Shown in pieces: positions 35,001 through 42,700 of a stretch of 64,000 nt of DNA. The notes beneath the pieces are model-generated. The model made no database searches, was not told the origin of the DNA, and saw only the letters and a list, made by a program, of their open reading frames with translations. The DNA lies in the NCBI GenBank assembly GCA_903813345.2, contig CAIIXF020000008.1:17962822-18026821 (forward strand). The letters run 5' to 3'. A program made the position numbers and the translations under genes. Positions within the stretch are counted from its first letter, which is position 1; every line of letters starts with the position of its first letter. This stretch comes from Owenia fusiformis. Lineage: Eukaryota > Annelida > Polychaeta > Sabellida > Oweniidae.

Positions 35001-37721
35001 ATCTCACTATACCACCTGAAAACCAAAGTTTTAAGAAGCTGTCCATAAGACTTTGTATTTGTGACAGTCTCGAGCAAAGTGACAAATATCTGACACCTCC
35101 ATCCATTTTACAAGGGCTATATCTGTTTTCTATATTCTATTTTCTAGATGCAGTACATTCACTTCATTTTTCATATGACACTTTTATATGTTCTTGTTCT
35201 TAGTTAATTTAGGTTTGTAATAAGGTCGTTTGGTGCTTTACTATTTTATTTTAATCTTTTTAATAAATATGTTCTAGTTTATCAAATCTTTGTACCCAAA
35301 TTATATAATGGCATTTTTACCTAGTAAGGTGGATCTAAAACAATTAAAAAAGTTTGTGCATTTAAGGCCTTATTAGGCCTCATTTCCAAAAATAGGCCTC
35401 AATTGTGTTTGGAAAATGGACTTCGATTTTAATAATCTGGCATGAATTTTTTAAATGGGACAACAGTGTGATATTTATAAGATGAGGTTTAAAAACTCAT
35501 CAAAAACTAATTTGCGGTGATTGCAAAACATGTTTACTGTAATTAGGGATCATGTTCAGGTATTGCTTTCTATTATTACATGTTATTTACACTATTATTT
35601 ATGTTAAGCAAGGGTAAAAAATAACATGTTTACCATATCTATTTAAAACCATTTATATCAGTTTAAATTGATAAAGTTCATGTTGCATATAGTTATATAT
35701 TAGAAATAAATCTTGTCACCAGGTATTGTAAAGGTTTTGTCTTTTACTAAAGATTAACTTTGTAGATTTGACACTTTCCTCACTTGTTATTGTTGCTTTT
35801 TCCATTTGAATGGCAAATTTAAGTTGCAAATTTCCCCTTTAACAAAAAACATTTTAATATTTTTTAAATTGAATGTCTGTCATTTTGCTATTTTGAGGTA
35901 AAACAAAATACCCTAGTCATTTATTAACAAGGCATTAACTTACAAAATGTCACCACCAACCATTTGTTACAGACACCAAACACCAACTGTGGAACACCTA
36001 ACACTGTCCATGAAAAAGTTTGAGACAACAACATGTCACCACTTCTGGTGGTGACATAAAGACCCAATTTTGTTAAACACACTATTGACCCATATGGGCC
36101 TAACTTCAATTACCTTTAAAGCCTCCTCCTCTGCAGTTGCGGGGTATGTAAGATCTGGCTCTTCAAATCCACTAGGGTTCATTCTCTGTGATTCGCTCAT
36201 ATGCTGGCCAGGTGGGGGGTCGGGGGAATTCAGACATGTCTGGATAAGAGCCTTGCCACTCTCACTTGTAATCATTGGCTGTAGTTTCCGTGTTGCGAAT
36301 GTGTATACATGCCCAGTTTCACTCGCTACCAGTAACATTACTTGGGTCCCAGTTAGGGTTGATAGTTCATAAGCCTAAAAGAATGCAGTAAATCAATGTG
36401 TTGAATAGGTGAATGAACACAAGGCAAAATTACAAAAAACAAAGATTAGCAACAGGTTTATACAAATGAGTGACCATAATATTATAATGTACTTTGATTG
36501 TTTCATTTGTATCAACAACTTATTATGATCAAATAGGTTGATATCTTGTTTTAGACTGTTCTTTCAGTCCTGAGTCACATACTGGGGACTAAACACACTG
36601 TAATAAATGTTTAATTACACTATGCACGGTAGGCAGGGGGAGGTAGTTCGCTCAAAATTCTTTTGAAAATATGCTGTTTGTCACCATTCTGATCATTTTT
36701 CAAGTGATTTTGGCCATTTTTGGACCAAAATTGTCAAAATAGAACACCCTGGAATTTTTTAAAAAATGATTCCCCTTGACAAATTCTGGCTACAGGCCTG
36801 CTATGGGCTTTCAAGAGGAATAACAGTGTATGTCAAAACAGGAAGATGTAGGGATTAACATAGATAAACATGACTAATTCACTAGACCATGGATGTCATA
36901 GTCAGGAATAACAGAAAACAGATCCCTAGATAATTCAATGTCAAGAACTGAACTGAGTAATGAAGAACTTTGAAGTCCATGAGCAAGACGGGTATCATTA
37001 AATGAGACCCCACTGTCGCAACCGAGCGGTGCCCCGTAACTTTTGTTCCGGTCTATTGGACATGGCAAACTCAGAGACTGGGCAACCTCATCTATCTATG
37101 TATAACGTGTTAGAACAATTTTGGTAAGCAACCGCAGGTGGCTTGAGATTTCAACCCTTACCTCCCCTTACCCATGGGCTTTCAATTACTTCCATGCCCA
37201 ATTAAGAAGAATCTTGCGATTGAAAACAAGCTGGATTTTTATTTAGATAAAATTCAGCTTTTTGTCTGCCAACTACTGACAACATTTTGCCCTCAAGAGT
37301 TTACACAAGTAGCTGTGGATGTATTCGAATTTTGGGTAACTTTTAGGGCCTATTGGGGAATACCCACCTTTTTCATGATCCCTGTTTTTCTCTTGCTAAA
37401 AGTTGTATATCTTCGAAGTTTGTTTTCAATGAACTCCATTTTAATTTTGACACGCCCTTTCGTTTTTTTACCAGGCTTGAGACCGGGCTTTTGGTACATT
37501 TTCTGCATATCGCTGTCATCATCATCACTGTCAGTATCCAATGTGCATTCTACGGGTAGGGCCAAATTTGCCTGATCGGCGGTTCTTTTCAACTTTTCAG
37601 GACTCGGCAGTTGATCAGGCGCAAGCTTAAGCATACCTGCCCCATTGTTCATACTGCTCGTCATGCTGTATATTATATTCTGGACGCCATTTGCACCGAC
37701 ATTATCTCCTGATCCTTGCAT
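13952..37721 (-). CDS. SRF: Serum response factor (MADS-box transcription factor), nine exons
   Basis: Exons: 37368-37721, 36114-36374, 23102-23287, 21053-21182, 20093-20233, 19709-19786, 18789-18971, 14573-14655 and 13952-14041. All borders are GT-AG and all phases agree (0,0,0,1,1,1,1,0), giving about 501 residues (human SRF has 508). An acidic stretch (about 61-71) precedes the MADS domain (about 89-143; GRVKIKMEFIENKLRRYTTF then SKRKTGIMKK and ASETGHVYTFATRKLQP), which binds CArG boxes as a dimer. The SAM cofactor-docking extension follows. The C-terminal part is Ser/Thr/Gln/Pro-rich transactivation sequence with SRF-like landmarks (MTSYMAPVS in exon 3, VMYQTPQGVVYATP in exon 7). The start is the first ATG after an in-frame TGA. 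Intron 2 (12.8 kb) and intron 7 are full of mobile elements. The gene is nuclear-acting and probably self-regulated through upstream CArG boxes. Confidence 0.93.
14573..14655 (-). CDS. SRF: SRF exon 8 with three tandem acceptors
   Basis: Proximal acceptor CATTGAAG|GTGGTAG, donor CTACCTGGG|GTAAGT, 83 nt, phase 1-0. Encodes GSSQQQQPQFISIPIPVSIG. Two more copies of the acceptor plus exon start lie upstream at 126-nt spacing (starts 14781 and 14907), all in the same open frame. Confidence 0.75.
14573..14930 (-). repeat. 126-bp tandem triplication spanning an SRF 3' splice site and exon start
   Basis: Three direct copies at 126-bp period, the last only in its exon half. Each copy has the polypyrimidine/AG acceptor, the (CAA)n glutamine run and the CCTATACCA segment. 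The two upstream copies are nearly identical to each other, indicating a recent expansion. Confidence 0.9.
14656..15341. other. SRF intron 7, 3' part, with a fragment of the hairpin-ended repeat
   Basis: Besides the 126-bp repeat, 15236-15282 carries the 'ttaacatgcaaaatgtcacc' end of the dispersed hairpin repeat. Otherwise plain intron. Confidence 0.6.
16571..17060 (+). mobile_element. 490-bp TTAA-flanked element with internal tRNA-like sequence (copy 1)
   Basis: Perfect 26-bp inverted ends (16571-16596 and 17035-17060, starting AGCTGGACTACGCTCCGAAA), flanked by TTAA at 16567-16570 and 17061-17064. Neighbouring tandem units (e.g. 16072-16085) keep the unoccupied 'gttaactaaa' site with one TTAA, so the duplication is directly visible. 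TTAA duplications are typical of piggyBac and Kolobok elements. It has no transposase and is therefore non-autonomous. Confidence 0.88.
16854..16919 (+). tRNA. tRNA-Ala-like sequence inside the TTAA element (copy 1)
   Basis: A-box-like TAGCGGGTAG, an anticodon arm CTCGC-TGAGCAC-GCGGG with AGC at the anticodon position, a perfect B box GGTTCGAATCC (16899-16909), and a T-rich terminator after GCC. The acceptor stem pairs poorly and position 33 is G instead of U, so a functional tRNA is unlikely; it resembles a tRNA pseudogene or polymerase III promoter module. Confidence 0.6.
17941..18667. other. SRF intron 7 with a promoter-like block
   Basis: Segment 18110-18330 is richer in CpG than its surroundings. 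It contains CCGGAAG (ETS core, 18124-18130), an inverted CCAAT (GATTGG, near 18217), and the NRF-1-type palindrome TGCGCATGCGCA at 18284-18295 with a second CGCGCATGCG near 18237. No transcript evidence is available. Confidence 0.4.
18668..18757 (-). repeat. Truncated hairpin-ended repeat next to SRF exon 7 donor
   Basis: Shares 'tgttacaccaactcctgaac' and the damaged hairpin GTCAACGCTTCTG..AGTGGTGAC with complete copies; lies about 30 nt past the exon 7 donor. Confidence 0.65.
18789..18971 (-). CDS. SRF: SRF exon 7
   Basis: Acceptor TTTATAG|AACGTTC, donor ACAAATA|GTAAGT, 183 nt, phase 1-1. Contains VMYQTPQGVVYATP, akin to the MMYPSPHAVMYAP element of vertebrate SRF. Confidence 0.82.
19380..19680. 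repeat. ATGCATG-rich array in SRF intron 6
   Basis: Irregular repeats of CATGCATG(T/A)AT-type separated by 'caaatgttttaca' or 'taaacattt'. On the SRF sense (minus) strand TGCATG occurs seven times between 19436 and 19659. Confidence 0.85.
19709..19786 (-). CDS. SRF: SRF exon 6 (78-nt phase 1-1 exon, NAGNAG acceptor)
   Basis: The acceptor reads TTTCAGCAG|GTAGC, so splicing can use either AG, starting at 19786 or 19783; both keep the frame and differ by one residue. Donor ATACCAG|GTAGGG. Because length is a multiple of three with phase-1 borders, it is a candidate cassette exon. Confidence 0.75.
19946..20076 (-). repeat. Hairpin-ended dispersed repeat (copy beside SRF exon 5)
   Basis: Oriented like SRF: a hairpin TATGTCACCACTAGAAGTGG-type, a variable middle, then 'tgtaagaaatggctggtggt' and 'gacacttggc'. 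Full-length family member starting about 17 nt after the exon 5 donor. Confidence 0.8.
20093..20233 (-). CDS. SRF: SRF exon 5
   Basis: Acceptor AATCTAG|GTATGCC, donor TCTTCAA|GTAAGT, 141 nt, phase 1-1, so skipping it would keep the frame. Gln/Ser/Thr-rich. Confidence 0.75.
20234..21052. other. SRF intron 4
   Basis: AT-rich. Contains a ~30-bp tandem duplication ('attacataaggggttgaaa') at 20940-21003. No other feature seen. Confidence 0.5.
21053..21182 (-). CDS. SRF: SRF exon 4
   Basis: Acceptor TTTTGCAG|GTACAACAA, donor GTCACAG|GTTAGG, 130 nt, phase 0-1. Encodes a Pro/Ser/Thr-rich transactivation segment. Confidence 0.75.
21297..22557 (+). mobile_element. Decayed Tc1/mariner element hosting a nested insertion
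   Basis: Ends CAGGGTGGGCCAAAAACATG and its inverted partner, with TA on each side. Frame-shifted relics of a transposase remain: a QQDGPPPHCS-like block near 21690-21725 (second catalytic acid region), a WGYLKDR-like stretch near 21835-21860 (third catalytic region), and a downstream tail to about 22030. A 388-bp element at 22077-22464 splits its right part. Confidence 0.85.
22077..22464. mobile_element. Spy-like non-autonomous element (copy 1), nested in mariner relic
   Basis: Inverted ends of 23 bp (GGACAATTCTCGGTTTGGAG... and its complement). The mariner's own left terminal repeat (21337-21410) supplies the unoccupied sequence: its complement reads ACATAAA|TTCTTAGTC, while here the element sits between ACATAAA and TTTTTAGTC. 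Nothing is duplicated. Insertion between AAA and TTT without duplication is the published hallmark of Spy transposons. Confidence 0.8.
22917..23055 (-). repeat. Hairpin-ended dispersed repeat (copy beside SRF exon 3)
   Basis: Same family: 'caaggcattaacatgcaaaa' end, 'catttgttacagatg', 'aaacactgtccgcaaaaagt' and a decayed hairpin 'atgtcaccacttgtatt'. Begins about 46-50 nt after the exon 3 donor, same orientation as SRF. Confidence 0.8.
23102..23287 (-). CDS. SRF: SRF exon 3
   Basis: Acceptor TTTATAG|TTAGACC, donor ACTCAG|GTTGGT, 186 nt, phase 0-0. Opens with a Gln run (LDQQQQM); MTSYMAPVSTQ resembles the ITNYLAPVS segment of vertebrate SRF. Confidence 0.8.
23663..27497. mobile_element. 3.8-kb foldback element with TTA target duplication, in SRF intron 2
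   Basis: Left end TAGTATAGTAGGAACAAGGG and exact inverted right end, with TTA on both sides (23660-23662, 27498-27500). The arms are inverted copies of one another over more than 1 kb; the left arm has about 300 bp (24405-24712) missing from the right. A 3-bp TWA duplication suggests the PIF/Harbinger group. Each arm holds two TGACGTCA sites and ATGCAAAT-type palindromes, and a matching 78-codon open frame (24049-24285 and 26875-27111) of no recognised family. No transposase seen. Confidence 0.85.
25130..26345. repeat. GC-rich minisatellite with strand switch, centre of the foldback
   Basis: About 45 imperfect units of 22-28 bp based on CCCCCAGAAGCTATACGATG. Up to about 25540 the unit reads in this orientation; beyond it reads as the complement (TATAGCTTCTGGGGGCCA). 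The long open frames here simply reflect the repeat. Base composition differs sharply from the surrounding AT-rich sequence. Confidence 0.9.
27640..28129 (+). mobile_element. 490-bp TTAA-flanked element with internal tRNA-like sequence (copy 2)
   Basis: Same length and order as the copy at 16571-17060; ends AGCTGGACTTTGCCCCGAAA and a diverged complement, flanked by TTAA (27636-27639 and 28130-28133). Confidence 0.85.
27925..27988 (+). tRNA. tRNA-Ala-like sequence inside the TTAA element (copy 2)
   Basis: GGTGGTC/CATTCGCC acceptor strands pair in part. A-box-like TAGCGGTAGAATG, anticodon arm CTCGC-TTAGCAC-GCGGG with an AGC anticodon, T arm CGGG-TTCGAAT-CCCG with a perfect B box (27968-27978), and a following T run. 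Better preserved than copy 1 but with a short variable region; still probably a tRNA-derived module rather than a working tRNA gene. Confidence 0.6.
28130..31043. other. SRF intron 2, mixed repeats
   Basis: 28728-29070 is a diverged relative of the 4776-5600 tandem repeat ('gcaaatcccatcgaac', 'ctacttttcgagttaa'). 29862-29960 is an unoccupied counterpart, in reverse, of the site of the 3.8-kb foldback. 30385-30533 is a palindromic element with arms CATCCTATGATTTA...TAAATCATAGGAT. No coding exon recognised. Confidence 0.55.
31044..31565. mobile_element. Non-autonomous Tc1/mariner element
   Basis: Ends CAGGGTGGGCCAAAAAAACA and a diverged complement, TA on both sides. The terminal ~100 bp match the ends of the element at 1744-2582; the interior has no transposase. 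Confidence 0.8.
31640..32721 (-). mobile_element. Decayed mariner element with ~200-bp inverted ends
   Basis: TA-flanked ends CGAGGGGTGATCAATAAGTA and its complement, typical of mariner, with inverted similarity extending about 200 bp. On the minus strand 32062-32301 encodes GRRFIDIDEIKQPVQLHLAT, matching the C-terminal part of mariner transposases after the third catalytic acid. Frame disruptions mean it is inactive. Confidence 0.8.
32722..35928. other. SRF intron 2, plain AT-rich with one duplication
   Basis: Segments 33198-33355 and 33360-33505 are a tandem duplication (~160 bp; 'ggcaacttgaagttaac', 'aaactgctgatgaagtaagg', 'aagcaatgcccaaa'). The adjoining 'gatccgccagtactggttca' is an end also seen near 54250. 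No exon recognised. Confidence 0.55.
35929..36060 (-). repeat. Hairpin-ended dispersed repeat (copy beside SRF exon 2)
   Basis: Intact copy. On the SRF strand it starts TTTATGTCACCACCAGAAGT(GGTGACAT), a near-perfect hairpin, and ends with 'ttttgtaagttaatgccttg'. It begins about 54 nt after the exon 2 donor. Confidence 0.85.
36114..36374 (-). CDS. SRF: SRF exon 2 (rest of MADS domain and SAM extension)
   Basis: Acceptor TTTTAG|GCTTATGAAC, donor TTTAAAG|GTAATT, 261 nt, phase 0-0. Encodes AYELSTLTGTQVMLLVASE and the region up to the acidic AEEEALK end. Confidence 0.93.
37368..37721 (-). CDS. SRF: SRF exon 1 (N-terminus, first half of MADS domain)
   Basis: Starts at ATG 37721 and ends ATGAAAAAG|GTGGGT, phase 0. 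The exon border falls inside the MADS domain, right after the DNA-contacting helix. Confidence 0.92.
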
Positions 37722-37964
37722 GTTTATGTTGAAAATTCGCGGTTTATTTTGCAAAAATGTGCGATGTTGTTCTCATTTCCTGTGTCGTTCCAAAAAAGGA
37801 CTGCATTACAGCTCGCACTGAGATATTATAGCGCGTGATATAATTCTCGATAGTAAATATAGTTTCAGGTCAATTTTCAGAGATTTCACTATAAGCTTTA
37901 ACTATAAAATATAGTTTTTTAGTACTTTGTTGGTAAAATTCCATACGAGAAGTGCATGAAATAT

Positions 37965-38078
37965 CATAATATGGAATTTCATGTTGCGGATGAATATAAT
38001 ATATTATAGAAATAGTCCGTACAATATCCATTTATGGAAGATGACATCTCCCAAAATGGCTTCCATGTCCAAATATGT
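37965..38078 (-). promoter_or_regulatory. CArG-box cluster upstream of SRF
   Basis: CCATTTATGG at 38028-38037 is a perfect CC(A/T)6GG box, the SRF binding site. CATAATATGG (37965-37974), CCCAAAATGG (38050-38059) and CCAAATATGT (38069-38078) each differ by one base. They lie 245-360 bp upstream of the SRF start codon. Vertebrate SRF promoters also carry CArG boxes and are self-regulated; the role here is inferred. Confidence 0.55.
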
Positions 38079-38338
38079 CACAAGTATCGATATGGGGCGT
38101 GTCAATAGAAATTATAAACATTAGCACGTTGTTGACTTTCCCGGTTCAATTTGGAGGTAATGACATTAGCGGTACCTGGTTTCTGTATCCAGCATTGCTC
38201 ATGGACCTTTCTGCCTGGACTTCCTGTAAGTCTACTAAAATTAAGTGCATGTAGCCTACATTGTTTGATAAAACATGGGCATTCTTGGAGTGTAGCCTAA
38301 TAATCTGCAAACAAAAGGCTAAAGCCCATAATTAACTA

Positions 38339-38911
38339 GTCTAGAGTTTATCGCATCCTACGACCCCTTTAGATTGTGGTCGTAGGCCCGATTCATTAGT
38401 AAGCCTGTGTTTCTACAATGTCGGAGAATGAACTATGCATTGCACACATAAATGACCTACCTCGATACATTCATGAGTATTTAAGAATTCTTTTCATATA
38501 GTTGAATCGCAAATTGTATGGGTTTATCGGCAGAACGAAGATATTTTCGTTTTTGATAGCAATATTTGCGTGTAATATTTAACTTATTCAACCGTCAAAT
38601 TCCTCCATTCAGTTCCCGGCATGCACCAGTCATAAGGGAAATCCCTGGGGAATTCCCCTTCCGACATTTTGAAAATGCTGAGATATTTCCGATGTAAAAA
38701 CTAAAATCTCTTCGTTCTGCCGATAAACCCATACAATTGGCGATCTAACAACATAAAAAGAATTTTAAAATACTCTGGAATGTATCGAGGTAGGTCATTT
38801 AATAGTGCAATGCGTAGTTCATTCTCCGACATTGTAGAAAGACAGGCTTACCAATGAAACGGGCCTACGACCACAATCTAAAGGGGTCGTAGGATGCGAT
38901 AAGTCTAGAGT
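38339..38911. mobile_element. Foldback element between SRF and the TMEM160-like gene
   Basis: Nearly palindromic over about 570 bp: TCTAGAGTTTATCGCATCCT on the left pairs with AGGATGCGATAAGTCTAGAG on the right, and internal blocks such as 'gggtttatcggcagaacgaa' also pair. The single-copy loop contains GGGAAATCCC (38636-38645) and GGGGAATTCCCC (38647-38658), both Rel/NF-kappaB-type consensus sites. Confidence 0.75.
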
Positions 38912-39337
38912 CTAATAGGATTATATCTCTTGAAAGCCCATGATGTTAATCTAAACCTTAGCTAATATTAAAACAGTCATGGTTTGTTCAAATCATTTTA
39001 AAAAGAAACACCACTGATTTTTGTGAGATGTCATCCATTGGAAGGAAACTTCCTGGTTGGACCATAACCCCCCCCCCCCCTCCTCCTCCCAAAATTCTCC
39101 CATGAACTGCATGGAGTCCCTCTAAGTTTTAAAGTTACTTTGGAGGAACGTATGTTGAGACTTACTTCAGTGATAACCAAACATTCACGGTTTACTGGCT
39201 TTAAAATTAAATTAATTAATTAATTGATTTCTACTAATTTCGTGATCGTTTTTCATTTACTAATTTCGTGAATGCAAAAGCGCAGTCTCTAAATTAAACC
39301 CGGAAGTTAAAATCACCGAAATTTTATTTTCAAGAAA

Positions 39338-39712
39338 ATGAACAAATTAAGACATTTCTATTGCAGTTCACTCACACGGAACGTAAAATGTATGAAAGTT
39401 TCTCCAAAGACACCTCATATATCACAATGTGCGCAGTTTTCTTGTGAAGAACCTTTATTTTGTGATCGCCAAAGAGAGACATATTTTTCAACAAAATTTA
39501 GACAAAAAAATATTCCAGCGCAACAATGTTCCCTTTTGTATGGTACTCCTAAGAGGTTCTATGGTTTGGACACTACAAGAAATGAATTTAAGAAGAGCAC
39601 AATAGAGGCTGAGTTGGAAGATCATGTCGGTAAAAGTAATCGAGACATATTAGAGGATATTTATGAAGAGACAGTTTACCAAAGAAGCAAAATTCAGAGT
39701 GAGGGTGGATGG
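39338..39712 (+). CDS. TMEM160-like exon 1
   Basis: First ATG after AT-rich leader; donor GGATGG|GTAAGA, phase 0. Hydrophilic, no recognised domain. Confidence 0.7.
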
Positions 39713-42700
39713 GTAAGAATTAATTATCTGGCTCTTCGTTGAAATTGTACTAAAGTCATAATACATCGGCTGAACAATACTAGATGTTAGTGGCGTAGCT
39801 GTAATGTACGGCAATACGCCATGGCATACCCCCTGATCTACAAGTTCTCAAAAGTTCTAATCTGAATATAGATTTGACCTTCAATGACATTCTCATGGTT
39901 TAAAAAAATTTGACCTTCAATGACCTTCTCAAGGTCAAAAAGGTCTTTTTTAACTTGCTTCATATTGAACAATACATTATTTCAAAATCATCTACATTCT
40001 CTGAATTTCAAATCTGACTTGAGATTGAACTCATAATATTGTGAGCAACAAGGTGATGACATATTGTCATGTTGTGGCTTGTTCATTTTTTGAATAGTGG
40101 CCAGTCATGAAGTTGTTAATACTAGACTATCAGGTACGTCATGAGAAACATAGACTGTAATATTGGGAGGGGGTGATTTGGAAATGTTCTAGAGCAAATT
40201 CACACAATAATTTCATTCATGTTGTATTGGCGTCTAGTTGCCTAAATCCTCAGCTATGCCCCTTGATGTGAATGTCCCTCATATGTAATACGTCAATACT
40301 ATAGGCACATAGAAAGTGTAAAGTAGAAATTAGCCCTAATTAGTTTTTTGTCAATATTTTTCAAATTTTCAACATTGATTGCAAAATTGATTTAGCCTTG
40401 GCAATCATACATGATTCAACGAATTTGCATTCTGGGAAAGTGTCCATTCTTCAAGATCGGGCTTTGCTGAGCCCATGAAAAGAAATGAAATTCCCTTAGA
40501 CCAAGGATTGGAAGTGTCATACGGATCTTTATTATATCTACACAAGGCTTAAACATCTATATTCTATCCAAAATGTCTTTGCCCTTCCAGATATATCTGG
40601 TGCCATGTTCTTTCAAGAGATGGGTATGCTACTCTCTGTTACTAGCATGAAAATATGAGCATTGCCACGCTTAACTTTCTGATCGTATTTTCGATGAATA
40701 CTATATAAATGTATCATTATTTAGTATTATCCTCATTGGAAGCATATATTAAAGCATAAGTTACTACATTTGAACTCAATCAAAAGTTCATGAATAAACA
40801 AAAATGACCAATCAGAAAACAATCATACATTTTTTTTCCCTTGAGTGTTGCGCTATGGGTAATTGCTTAGGAGCACATTCCAAGAAAAAAATACAATTTT
40901 ATGTGTTAATTTATGCTTTCATTTTTTTCTGGAAGATTAATTCATGTTTGGTTTAATTAAAAAGAAACATGAAAGTACTTAACCACAAGCACGCAAAGCT
41001 TTGCTTTATGTGTTATTTTACTTATTTTATAATTTGAAAAATAGTTTTCTATTATATACAGCAAGCATAAAAAGCATGTGTTACAACTAGTTACAACAAG
41101 ATTTGCATTGTCATTATGAATTCCATTATGTTAATATTACCAGCATGTGCATGCATGCAATGCATATAATCATGTATTTTTATTTTTGAGTTATTTCTTT
41201 TGATTATATATGAAAAATACAAAATAAAAGTTTTTCTTAGAATGTGTACCAAAAGTGTTTTCATCCAGTGTTGAAAACCCAAGGCAATGTTCATACCTGT
41301 ATGTAGAATTTGGGACGATGCATGCCCTTTTCTTGAAACCCCATGCTATCTGGAAATGTCACATATATTCTCGAATAGACTAGATGCGATTAGAAATAAT
41401 CTTGATTTACTTCATTAAATATTCAAAATTCAGTCAAAGTGATGTCATATTATTTGAAATCTTTGAAATATTTCAAAAATTAAATTTTTTTGAAAATGTG
41501 ACTTCTAGTTCGGGTTGATTCCCCATAGACCCCATGTTACAAAATCACAAAAAGTGAATATCTTTTCTTGTATTGGACAGTTAACATTTTCTTTTAGTCG
41601 ACATATTTGAATTTGCATAACTATTAGATACATAAGGGTTATATGAAAATTGAACCATTAAAACAGAAATAATTTAAGTTAAAGGGAACATTCTGCTATA
41701 CCCGCCATGCTATCTGACCCGAACGAGCCACCTGGTAGTGAAACAGCGTTATTAAGCCTTGTTTCTATCTAGAACCTTAAGGGTTCAATTAGAATACAAA
41801 AGACAAACCAGTAAATGAATGCCGTCAGTACCCAGCTAAGCTATCCATATTAAAGGGGCCCATAACATTGTGATTTTTTGTGAAGCCACTAAGTAGAATT
41901 ACGATTTCTTTGCACCATGATGTCCAATCGGAATCATTTGAGTACCTCTGTTTTCCTGAGACATTTAGGCATCCGGAAATGACAGTGTTTACCCAAAGTT
42001 TGCAGTCACTACATTGGCATAATTTATGACTGAAATCTGGAACACAAAAAGGTGTGACATTCTTTTAGAATCGCTTATAAAATCTATTTACATTGTGGGC
42101 CCCCTTAAGGTAATTTACTATCCATATTTACCTTCTCAGCTTATTTCTCCCCTTATCCTGTGATAATTATTCAATGAATTATCCGCTTTCAATTTCTATG
42201 GCTTAATTATCACGATTTAATAATGTTTAAAAAGATTAATGCTCATATTATGACTTGTGTAATTTTAGATCGCAATAATTGACACTTTTTATAAATTAAT
42301 GAATTTTCTGTTTATGATTACAGATGATTCGGCTGGCCAATGAAAATGGTAAGTCGCACTCAGAATACTTGGTACAGTATTTGAAAAGAATATGCAGAAA
42401 AGTGTATCTACTAATTATAACACATTGATCTTATCATTTACTTGCTTTACATGTATTTGCAACCTCATTTCATTTAAGGTACTAGTACATGAAGTATTGG
42501 CAGGGGCTTTCTTGCATCTTTACGGCAATATAGTACTAAGATAAACATTTATTTTTGCAGTTGCAATTAAAAAATGTTTGAATTAATGTCCAATTTATAA
42601 CTGCTTGACCACTAATCCACCCATTTACTCACCTCTATTCCATACACCAAACAAAATAATAAATTATTAATGTTTTAGAGGGCAATATGTAAATCTCATG

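Noticed and set aside
37722-37754. Upstream non-ATG extension of SRF exon 1
   Set aside because: The frame there begins with TTG after an in-frame TGA; the first ATG is at 37721.
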